Shown: positions 51,971 through 60,008 of the stretch, piece by piece | Numbering within the stretch: position 1 is the stretch's first letter | Layout: every line of letters begins with the position of its first letter | Notes under the pieces: generated by a model | What the model was told of the DNA's origin: nothing | What the model saw: only the letters and a program-made list of their open reading frames with translations | The model's database searches: none | Origin: Nitzschia sp. DOCU1 | Taxonomy: Eukaryota > Bacillariophyta > Bacillariophyceae > Bacillariales > Bacillariaceae | Reading direction: 5' to 3' | Assembly (NCBI GenBank): GCA_951394045.1 | Contig: OX595995.1 | Coordinates: forward strand, 1,240,001 to 1,304,000 | DNA length: 64,000 nucleotides | Position numbers and translations under genes: made by a program

Positions 51971-53655
51971 ATGTCGATCCAACTTAGGACAGAGAGGAAG
52001 GTAACATCCCGGCGTCACCGGGGAGCAGCCGCTGGAATACTAGCCACGGCGGTGTTGTTAATGGGGCCGGTCGATGCGTTCGTCTGCAACACGCATGTCC
52101 GCCTTGTTCCTCTGAGTGCATTAGAATCGCCTAGTAGATTAACAATGTCCGCGGTTGCCGACGGCGAAAAAATCAAAACCCCCAAATTCCGCCCCAACCC
52201 AGTGGTAGTGTCTGCGGAGGCTGAGGCTCTGAGTCACTCAGACACGACGATGAAGTTGACACCGAGCTACGAGCTTTTCCAGATGTTGACAGAAGCCGAG
52301 GGAGGCGAGATCCCGAGTGTCACAAGCGGAAACGCACTAAGGGACGGGTCTGTGCTCAAGGAAGGCATCGAGGACCCTCTCGAAGGTCTCCAATTGTCAA
52401 CTTTCGTTGGGTGTGGCGGCAAAACGAAAATCGAGACGCTGCCCGATCCTTTCAAAATGGTAGAAAAAGAATTGCAGCCGTTCTCGGATTCTATCAAAGA
52501 ACTGGTTTCGTCTGATCAACCTATTCTATCGATGGCTGCAAAGCACTTCTTCGAAAAGAGGCACGGAAAAAGATTTCGACCAACAATCGTTCAGCTTGTG
52601 GCCAAAGCGGTAGCTGCTGCTGCCCCAGAACAGATCGTGTCGGAGGACGGTGACTCGTTCTCCGACGACTATTTAAACGGGAAAGATGCCTCTGACTTTG
52701 AGAAGATCGGTGGAGTCTCGGGCTGGCAATGGAGTGGAGCCTCAAAAGTTCAGGTAGACGCGTCAAACCACGAGGGTTCGGATGCATGGAGACGTCAGGC
52801 GCAGCTAGGGCAAATTGTTGAGATGATTCACGTAGCTTCCCTCATTCATGACGACGTGTTGGACGAAGCAGACACAAGGAGAGGCGGCGAAGCTGTGCAC
52901 AAGCTTTATTCCAACAAAGTCGCTGTGCTGGCTGGAGACTATTTGTTGGCAAGAGCATCGGTGCTCCTGGCCCGACTTGAGAATACGGCGGTGGTACAAA
53001 TCATGGCAACCGCTCTCGAATCCCTCGTAGCTGGAGAAATTATGCAGCTGAAAAGCCCGCCTGAGTCATATCTCGAAATGGAATCTTATCTCAGAAAGTC
53101 CTACTACAAGACTGCCTCCCTCATTTGTTATGCATGTCGATCGACGGCGATGCTTGGAGGGCATGCCTACGGGTCGACGGTGGCCACCGCTTGTGAAGAG
53201 TTTGGGTTTCATTTGGGGCTAGCGTATCAGATCCAAGATGATATTCTTGACTTCACGGCCGCGGCAAGCGTCCTTGGCAAGCCTGCCTTGGCGGACATGG
53301 ACCTGGGACTCAGTACTGCACCTATCCTTTATGCTGCTCAAGAATACCCGCACCTACGACCGCTGGTGATGCGACGATTCAAGAACAAGGGAGACAAACA
53401 AACTGCCCTGGAAGCACTATATAAAAGTGAAACAGCTATGGATAAAGCCAAGGCGCTTGCTGCCTTCCATGCACAGGTGAGTGCTCCGTGCTAGCCGCAA
53501 ATTGCAATAATTACAGACGATCCGCTGTGCTGACTCTCTTGTTATCTTTCTCTACCTTGCAGAGGGCCATAGACGCAATCTTGCGCCTTCCCCCGTCAGA
53601 GGCTCGAGATGCTCTGGTGCGATTGACACATGCGGTCATCACAAGGAAGAAATAA
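51971..53655 (+). CDS. SPS: Solanesyl-type polyprenyl diphosphate synthase, plastid-targeted (two exons)
   Basis: Exons 51971-53476 and 53563-53655; the 86-bp intron has GTGAGT...TTGCAG borders in phase 0, giving 532 residues. Makes the all-trans C40-C50 chain of plastoquinone and related quinones by IPP addition. KHFFEKRHGKRFRPT carries the IPP-binding basic residues, HDDVLDEADTRRG (about residue 293) is the first Asp-rich motif, and QDDILDF (about 422) the second, followed by GKPALADMDLG as in solanesyl synthases. The signal peptide (GAAAGILATAVLLMGPVDAF) has an ASAFAP-like end. About 50 extra residues (nt 52636-52795) separate the RFRPT helix from the first Asp motif. Upstream codons lack an ATG. 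Confidence 0.92.
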
Positions 53656-53906
53656 GTTCATTTCTTTAGATATCCGGGGCGTGCACTGGGAGCTCCAAAA
53701 CATCTCGAAACAATGTAGCAGTCGTGACGCACCCGAAACGATCAATTTGGTGCAGAGCTCCACAAATAGGGGCTTCCAAAATCACATTCGCATCCCCATT
53801 ACCATGATATCGCACTCGATTGTAACTCATAGACTATCTTTCTTAAAACTTTTTGCTTGACTAGCTTAGCGAAGGATATTTTTCCGATTTCACAACACTT
53901 AGATTT

Positions 53907-54340
53907 CTACATCCGAATTTCGAGACCCTTCTCTTGCAAAGATTTCAGTTTCGGCTCTGGGGGAACTTTGGCAACGCATGGCTTGGTCAGCCGGCCCGCT
54001 AGGAAAATTTCGCAGGTGGCACAATCACCCCTTTCACGAAAGTCACACAACATGATGTGAGCACGACGAAACTTCTGCGAGACGACGTCAACCGCCACCG
54101 GAGCTTATCTTACTTTTTGCATGAGTAGCGAGGCTGGACTCCAAGTTGCTGAACGGCCTTGGATAGCGGAGTACCGGGCTTGAAATCTTTCTTCTTTGTT
54201 CCATATGTCAGCACGGTCATTCCCAACGCAGCACTTTTCCCAAATTTCGCCGTCGGTCGGGAGTGGATACCAAAACCATCCGAGGTGCCTATGGCCAAGA
54301 TGAGGATGGCGGCGAATAGGAAAGAGAAAGTTGCTTTCAT
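53907..54340 (-). CDS. Short plastid-targeted 2Fe-2S ferredoxin-like protein (two exons)
   Basis: Exons 54340-54114 and 54030-53907; the 83-bp intron (GTAAGA...AAAG) splits a Lys codon in phase 2 and splicing yields PRYSCKKGDCATCEIF, giving 116 residues. The cysteines follow C-x4-C-x2-C, as in plant-type ferredoxins, with a fourth Cys in LTKPCVAKVPP only 11 residues later (usually about 29). The start MKATFSFLFAAILILAIGTS runs into DGFGIHSRP, an ASAFAP-like plastid motif. The acidic C-terminal of typical photosynthetic ferredoxin is absent. A role in electron transfer or cluster carriage is inferred. It diverges from the fibrillin gene, with a CRE between. Confidence 0.8.
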
Positions 54341-54550
54341 TGTTGAATGAAGCAAATTCAACCGGTAGTCACAATCTTCAGAACCATATGAGTTACTGCC
54401 CCCCTTGAACGTTCATGGTCAACCTCTCCGGGCACGACAAAACGAAACGAGCGACGACGAGAGGAATTTCTGTGGAGAGTTTTGCCATGCTCGCGATCGA
54501 CGTCGGCAAAACCACGTCATTTCAGATCAATCGATTTAGTCAAAGTACAA

Positions 54551-54558
54551 TGACGTCA
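54551..54558. promoter_or_regulatory. Perfect TGACGTCA (CRE-type) element
   Basis: Lies in the divergent promoter between the ferredoxin-like gene (start 54340) and the fibrillin gene (start 54767), about 211-216 bp from each start. Motif is perfect; function is inferred. Confidence 0.45.
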
Positions 54559-54766
54559 GCTCCTCAATTAGTGTGGGTGCAGTGACGGCGGGTGGTGGCA
54601 ATTTCCGCCACGGTTTACGGTGTTTGTCATCGACGATGCGATGTCCGACGAGGCCGACCATATCGAAAGTCACCGTGGCCAGGATGAAGACCTATCTCGG
54701 CAGGGACATTGCCTAAATTACGCTCCGATACATCATCTTATTCTCTTTAGCTCAACTTATCTCATC

Positions 54767-55429
54767 ATGCGCGCTCTCAGCAATCTTCTGCTAATTTTCA
54801 ACGTTCAAAAATCAATCGATCGACAATCGCCGACATCAACATCCACTTTGCTGGAAAAGATCCCTTTCCTGTCGTCGATGCCTCGAATTTCTACAAATAA
54901 AGCGGATCGAGATGCTTTGGTACTAGATTTGCTGCAGAAGGCTGCTGAAGTGGGTCAAGTTGGATCTCTGGCCACCGAGGAAGAACGGGAGTCACTTGAA
55001 GCTTTGGCAGAAAAGGTTATTCCCTACTCGGATCCAAACCCTGCCAGATTTCCGCTTAAGGGAGAACACCGCCTTGTCTACAGTGCTGCTCCAGGGGCAT
55101 CATCGGGTCGTGTCTTTGGAAATGTAATCGGAAAGGTGTCACAACTCTTTGCTACCGATGAGATATTCTTTAATCGAGTGTCCTTTGGACCTCTAATGAT
55201 TGCTCTGCAAGCAAAACGAGAAATCAAGAACGATTCTACGATCAAAGTGTCCTTTCTGGAAACTACATTTTCTCTCTTTGGAAAGGAATTCTCTAAAAAA
55301 CAGGCTGGTGGAGGTGGTGTCTGGAAATGCCGCTTCATTGGTAAGATTCAGGACACGGATGGAAGTGAGAAACTTATTCGCATCATGGAAACCCCGAGCC
55401 TATTTATTCTAGAACAGCCGCTCAACTAG
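54767..55429 (+). CDS. PAP/fibrillin family (plastoglobule-type) protein
   Basis: 220 residues from the ATG at 54767; an in-frame ATG at 54641 would add 42 residues, and upstream of that the frame opens only at GTG. The fibrillin lipocalin-like core is recognisable: a helical N-terminal LLQKAAEVG region, then EHRLVYSAAPGASSGR, VSQLFATDEIFFNRVSFGPL, a strand set ending IKVSFLETTFSLFGKEF, WKCRFIGKIQDTDG and the typical end RIMETPSLFILEQ. The MRALSNLLLIFNV start from 54767 could be a targeting signal but is short. Fibrillins bind lipids and quinones in plastids. Arabidopsis FBN5 binds solanesyl synthase; the synthase gene lies about 1.1 kb upstream. Confidence 0.82.
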   Translation: MRALSNLLLIFNVQKSIDRQSPTSTSTLLEKIPFLSSMPRISTNKADRDALVLDLLQKAAEVGQVGSLATEEERESLEALAEKVIPYSDPNPARFPLKGEHRLVYSAAPGASSGRVFGNVIGKVSQLFATDEIFFNRVSFGPLMIALQAKREIKNDSTIKVSFLETTFSLFGKEFSKKQAGGGGVWKCRFIGKIQDTDGSEKLIRIMETPSLFILEQPLN

Positions 55430-55513
55430 TTCCAACTTCACATACAACTCTATGAGCCAAACTTGTTCCAAATCACCATTTCATTCTTCATTCAGTAAAA
55501 CCCTTTTCTGTTT

Positions 55514-58240
55514 TTACACTATCATTAGATTCGCAGTACCCTTTTGCTTTTGAGCCACTTGCGCCCCTCGTCGATTCGCGGCATGATCCATTCCAATGAT
55601 GCGAAGAATAACTTGCCATAAATCAACCGTAAAGTAGCCTCGATTCCCGGATGGGCGTACCACCAATGCCTGTGAGTCGCCGGTAGCGATCCGTTCCGAC
55701 TCCGTCTTTGTGGTCTCTGGCGTTGCAACTGGGGCTACCTCTTTCCGATGTCCAGGAAGCGCCGGTCGATCTTGTATGATTTGTGCCTTCACTGGTTCCG
55801 GTGGTTTTGCTTTTGATGGAGGTTCTTTTGTAGAGCTTTGCACAGAAGCAGCTGATGACGTAACGACCGGATCAACTTTGGGCTGGCCATCACGTTTGGA
55901 AGATTCTGCCAACGACTGCACTCCCTCGTCCTCGTCCTCCGACTGGTCTTCAGGCGCTTCGTCATCGCTCTCATCTGCGTCTCCACTCTCCACCACGACG
56001 ATTCCCTCATCATCTATGATTGAGTTTGCAGACTCGTCCAATTCTTTTGATGCGGCATCTACCATCGTTGGCTCGGCCTTTGCCACCTCATCTTTTGCAG
56101 CGCTGCCTACGGGTTTCGGCATTCGACTGTGGATCATTCCGATTTGTGCTCGACACGTGGCTGTGCGATTCTTGGTTTCTGTCCACTGAAACTCCACGTC
56201 CCGGAGTTCGTCTCGGAGCGTCCGTACCAAATTGATTCCTCCAGTCAAACCTCGCTTTTCAACCTGTTCCATTTCCTTGGCATTTTCCTCCGACAAGTCT
56301 GCAATAGAGGCGCGGAGCTTCAAAATCTTATTTTCACTGGCGGCAAGCTGAGCCAAGAGTTGCTGGCGTAGTCGGGATTCATTGTCGTCCTCCTTTGCCA
56401 GCCGGAAGGATTCGGCCCGAGAATACTCATGTCGAACAAGGGCGGGAGCCAACTCTAGAACTTCCTGCCCGATCGATCCCGAAGTCTGCAACAAAGCAGC
56501 AAGTTCCTGCTCCGTCTCTTCCAACTCATCTTGTGCATCGGAGAGTTGCGTACGCTTCTGGGCTTGCAACGTCTTGAGAGACTTCACATGAGAGGCCAAG
56601 GCGGAGGCCCCTCCTCCCATGAGCAGTAGGCCATGACAAACAGAAACTTCTTCAGCCAAATTGTCAAGGCAAGTTGATAATGCCGAAGCTAATGACTCGA
56701 GCTCATCCAAACGATTGATCAAAACGGGGACTGTCATTGCCTCGCCAGGGCGATCCAAGACCTTGCCGACACTGGACGGAGCATCTGATGGCGACGACTT
56801 TTTGTCATTCGTCTCTTTGGAGGGCATTGGTACATCTGCCTCTTGTGAGCTGTCATTGATATCCGTTCCATGCTTGGCCGCTTCTGTCGGTCGCAGAAAC
56901 TCCTCACATTTGAGGCCTCCGAGCTGAACTGCCCAGTCGTACAAATCCTTACCCCCAATGTCAATGGAAGCTGGCATACCGCTGTTTAACAATTGTTCCA
57001 GACGTTCCACTTCATCTCCACCAATACAGCGCAGAGCTTCAGCAGTAAACGCGTGCCGTATGCCTTCCCGCTTGGAGGGTGCCATATCAACGGGCTTGAT
57101 GATTCGATCAGCAGCGTTGGATCTTGTCGACATCGACAAATTCGAAGAAGAAGAATTAAAAACGGACCATGAAGACCTACTTTTCTGTTGTTCTTCGTAT
57201 GCCTGATTGCCAAAGGCCAGTTCCCATGCCGAAACGCCATCAAACCGGCCTAAATTAGGAATCTCGAGTTTGGATCCTTCTGGGGCTTCCTTGGCTTGCT
57301 TCTTGACTTGGGCAACATCCGGCCGGATGCTAGGATCAGCCCCCATCCGCAACAAAGACTGGGTAGCATTGGTGGATCCAAAACTTATAGCAATATGAAG
57401 CGGCGGAATCCCCGAATTCATGAGAGAGGAAGCGTCCTGATCATCATCGACCAATATTCCCTTGAGAATGTCGACGCGATCATGTTCAGCTGCTAGTGCT
57501 AACAAGGATTGCTTTTCCCAGAACGACGTCGGGCCTTCGTCTTCCTGCTCATCATCCTCAGATTGGGTTTTCGCGGCTTCGGATGCTTCAGTGTCACTTT
57601 CATTCTCATCCACGGTTTCGACTTGTACCACTTCCCGTGGTTGTTGAGAAGGTTGTGATGGTTTCGTGGGTGCAGAATCCAAGCCCTCTTCTCCATCAGA
57701 AGAGGAACTATCACCTTCCCTGCTAGAGATTCCATCGTCTTCATCTGACGTATCTAAAAATCCCTCATCTCCTGAATGGAGTCCATCAGATTCAATCATG
57801 GACACATTGTCGTCGCTGGTGGAAGCACTGCAATGACTGTTGGCAGACGAATGATGCCCTACCGCTTGGGGTCGCGGCTCGCTATCCACACTCCCATCCG
57901 ACTTGAGAGACGTATGATATTCCTGGACGTCGTCGTCGTCAGCCCTACCAGAAGACGAAGATTCGTCATCGCCATCAGTCCCCTGAGGCAAATGACCGTT
58001 GGGCTGACTACCTGATGACTCTTTGGCAGATGATTGCGTCGGTTCATCGCCATTAATAGCAGGACCACCTTCTAGATCCGCGTCGACAGGAGCTTCTTCT
58101 GGCGTCCCCTCCTCTTCCTCCTCGTCGGTGTATTCTTCTTCGTCATCCGTATACTCCTCAGAGTCGTACTCGTCTTCATCCTCCGATGACGCCTCTTCAT
58201 CGTCGTCATTTTTGGATTTGCTTCCCCAAAACCACGGCAT
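55514..58240 (-). CDS. Large acidic ankyrin-repeat and coiled-coil protein
   Basis: 908 residues from the ATG at 58240. The first 230 residues are strongly acidic (DDDEEASSEDEDEYDSEEY, many Ser/Asp/Glu runs). About residues 240-345 contain ankyrin-type helices (LLALAAEHDRVDILKGILVD, SGIPPLHIAISFGSTNATQS, LLRMGADPS, DGVSAWELAFG). From about 500 to 720 there is a charged heptad-like coiled-coil region (LQAQKRTQLSDAQDELEETE). The C-terminus reads GYFTVDLWQVILRIIGMDHA followed by a basic stretch. No named family is recognised; a scaffold is the plausible reading. The ATG is preceded by a TATA-like repeat at 58304. Confidence 0.85.
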   Translation of the reverse strand: MPWFWGSKSKNDDDEEASSEDEDEYDSEEYTDDEEEYTDEEEEEGTPEEAPVDADLEGGPAINGDEPTQSSAKESSGSQPNGHLPQGTDGDDESSSSGRADDDDVQEYHTSLKSDGSVDSEPRPQAVGHHSSANSHCSASTSDDNVSMIESDGLHSGDEGFLDTSDEDDGISSREGDSSSSDGEEGLDSAPTKPSQPSQQPREVVQVETVDENESDTEASEAAKTQSEDDEQEDEGPTSFWEKQSLLALAAEHDRVDILKGILVDDDQDASSLMNSGIPPLHIAISFGSTNATQSLLRMGADPSIRPDVAQVKKQAKEAPEGSKLEIPNLGRFDGVSAWELAFGNQAYEEQQKSRSSWSVFNSSSSNLSMSTRSNAADRIIKPVDMAPSKREGIRHAFTAEALRCIGGDEVERLEQLLNSGMPASIDIGGKDLYDWAVQLGGLKCEEFLRPTEAAKHGTDINDSSQEADVPMPSKETNDKKSSPSDAPSSVGKVLDRPGEAMTVPVLINRLDELESLASALSTCLDNLAEEVSVCHGLLLMGGGASALASHVKSLKTLQAQKRTQLSDAQDELEETEQELAALLQTSGSIGQEVLELAPALVRHEYSRAESFRLAKEDDNESRLRQQLLAQLAASENKILKLRASIADLSEENAKEMEQVEKRGLTGGINLVRTLRDELRDVEFQWTETKNRTATCRAQIGMIHSRMPKPVGSAAKDEVAKAEPTMVDAASKELDESANSIIDDEGIVVVESGDADESDDEAPEDQSEDEDEGVQSLAESSKRDGQPKVDPVVTSSAASVQSSTKEPPSKAKPPEPVKAQIIQDRPALPGHRKEVAPVATPETTKTESERIATGDSQALVVRPSGNRGYFTVDLWQVILRIIGMDHAANRRGAQVAQKQKGTANLMIV

Positions 58241-59119
58241 GGTATTATGAAAGCGACCAGCGATTCAAATGTCGTAGGTAGCAAGGAAACGTTCAGGAGG
58301 TTTGTATATATATATATGATAAAGAGCTGATGTCAACGGTTGCGATTACCCCAGCACGACCCCGACCATGGTCAAAACATGTGGGCGCGAGAGGTGCGGG
58401 CGGAAAACGACGGGAAAAAAGGAAAGAGATGGAAAGATCGGGTGACGGAGAGACGGGACAACCGTTCGAGACGGATTTGTCGACTTTTCGTCTGTAGCTC
58501 TGCCCGTTGAAAGTCTTGACTCACTTGACCGCACTACCCGTGGTCCGATCGGCCTATTTTTGCTAGTATCCACAACTCAATGCTAATGCAAAGATCTCTG
58601 CTTTTAGGATCACTTCTTGTTGTACATCTTAAAGAGTCATGTCTTCTTCACTCACTTGTTATGATGATCGCTAGTTCCAACGTCTTCATTCCTCCTCCAT
58701 CGCGGCTCCTAGTAGTAGCTAGTACTACTAGTAGTATTTTATCACCAGTATCCCGTTCAAGCAAGAAGAACGAAGCAGCAATCATTGGCGACGCCGCCGC
58801 CGTCATCATCCTTTTTGTTGTTGGGAGCGAGACAATAAAAGTACCATCCGCCACCATCCATCATCATCAGATTCATCTTGTGAAAAATTGATTTGTCGGG
58901 GACTCGGTAGTGGACACTACCTGTACTACCGGTCCGACGATCGAAAGGCTCGCGAATTCGCTCATTCTGTGATACCGGTAGTTGAATCAGGATGAGGTCA
59001 CCATTCAACCTGGCCCATGGCTCAAAAGGGCATATGTGGGGCATATCTATCTATCACATAGAAGCGAGTGCTTTGAATTACGCGTTATTCCGAACGCCTT
59101 GATAACTATCGCTAAAACA

Positions 59120-59363
59120 ACTTCACCAAAACTTCACCAAGACTTCACCAACTCGCAACTTCACCAAGACTTCACCACGACTTCACCAAGACTTCACCAA
59201 GTCGGTGTACCGTGCGCGCCAATGGGATGACCGTGCGCGCGAAAGCCAGCCAGGATTGCTTTGCAGTTGAACTGGCCGGCGCGATATTGGGTCGACCTTG
59301 CGCACTTCACCAAGACTTCACCAAGACTTCACCAAGTCGACAACTTCACCAAGACTTCACCAG
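59120..59363. repeat. Two arrays of 11-bp acttcaccaag repeats
   Basis: The first array covers about 59120-59201 and the second about 59304-59363, separated by about 100 bp of GC-rich sequence (accgtgcgcgcc, gccggcgcgat). Units vary slightly (acttcaccaac, acttcaccacg, acttcaccaaa). Steps are 11 bp. The core TTC-x-C-x-AAGAC resembles the arrays inside the 1-kb repeats at 5692 and 6682. Confidence 0.9.
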
Positions 59364-59394
59364 ATTATCGCCAAAACGGTTAGCTCGTTTTCGG

Positions 59395-59414
59395 GATACC
59401 GCTCGCGCGGTATC
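59395..59414. repeat. GC-rich hairpin (8-bp stem)
   Basis: gataccgc and its reverse complement gcggtatc flank a 4-nt loop, tcgc. The stem-loop shape and the GC stem recall the gattccgcgc hairpin in the 1-kb repeats, and it likewise lies beside the short-repeat arrays. Confidence 0.8.
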
Positions 59415-60008
59415 GAAGCTCCTCGGTGTACACACAGAACTCAGTATAACGTCACTACGGCATGGGCCTGGTAATTGTTATTGTTAGGCTTAATGAATCG
59501 CTATGATGAGACACGCGGTGTTTATCACTTGCGCAATCCATAATATCAAAGAGACAGACTCTCCTACGTTCTTGTCGACGCGACTTTTCGATCTCCGAAA
59601 TCGAGGGGCTGAGGTCATGTGCACACTGAGTCCAGTATCAATTCACAAAAAAAAATCATTTAGAGTCTTTGTGCCTTTAAGTTTCACACGAGCCGGTTTG
59701 CCGTTCGGGTCGAATTCTGCTGGCGTGAAGCCAATGGAATTAAGGCAATATTAGTAGACTGGCATTGGGAACAAAAGAAGCAAATTGGGGTTCTTATCGA
59801 AAAGTCGGGAAGGTTTCTTTGTAGACTGACGAGAGCGTCAGCCAATTTTTCAGCGGATCCTGCACTTGTGGACCCCAGTGGCGCTGTTGGACTTCACTAT
59901 TGAATACGCGGAAGGCAAAGAGATAGAGAATAAGAGGAAAGCATCAGGCGGGCCTGCATCCACGAAGAGTAGCAAACCCCGCTAGTCATAGTATCCTAAA
60001 AAGAAAGG

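Larger units (their letters stand above)
58241..60008. other. Intergenic region with TA run and short-repeat arrays
   Basis: No gene is firmly supported. A 103-codon frame from the ATG at 58580 has two hydrophobic stretches but a Ser-Thr-Val low-complexity composition, and I do not call it. A TA run at 58304-58317 lies 64 bp upstream of the ankyrin gene. The arrays at 59120-59363 and a GC hairpin at 59395-59414 are annotated separately. Confidence 0.5.

Noticed and set aside
58580..58891. 103-codon frame with hydrophobic stretches
   Set aside because: It has an ATG but is simple Ser/Thr/Val sequence over ctagta tracts; no supporting feature.
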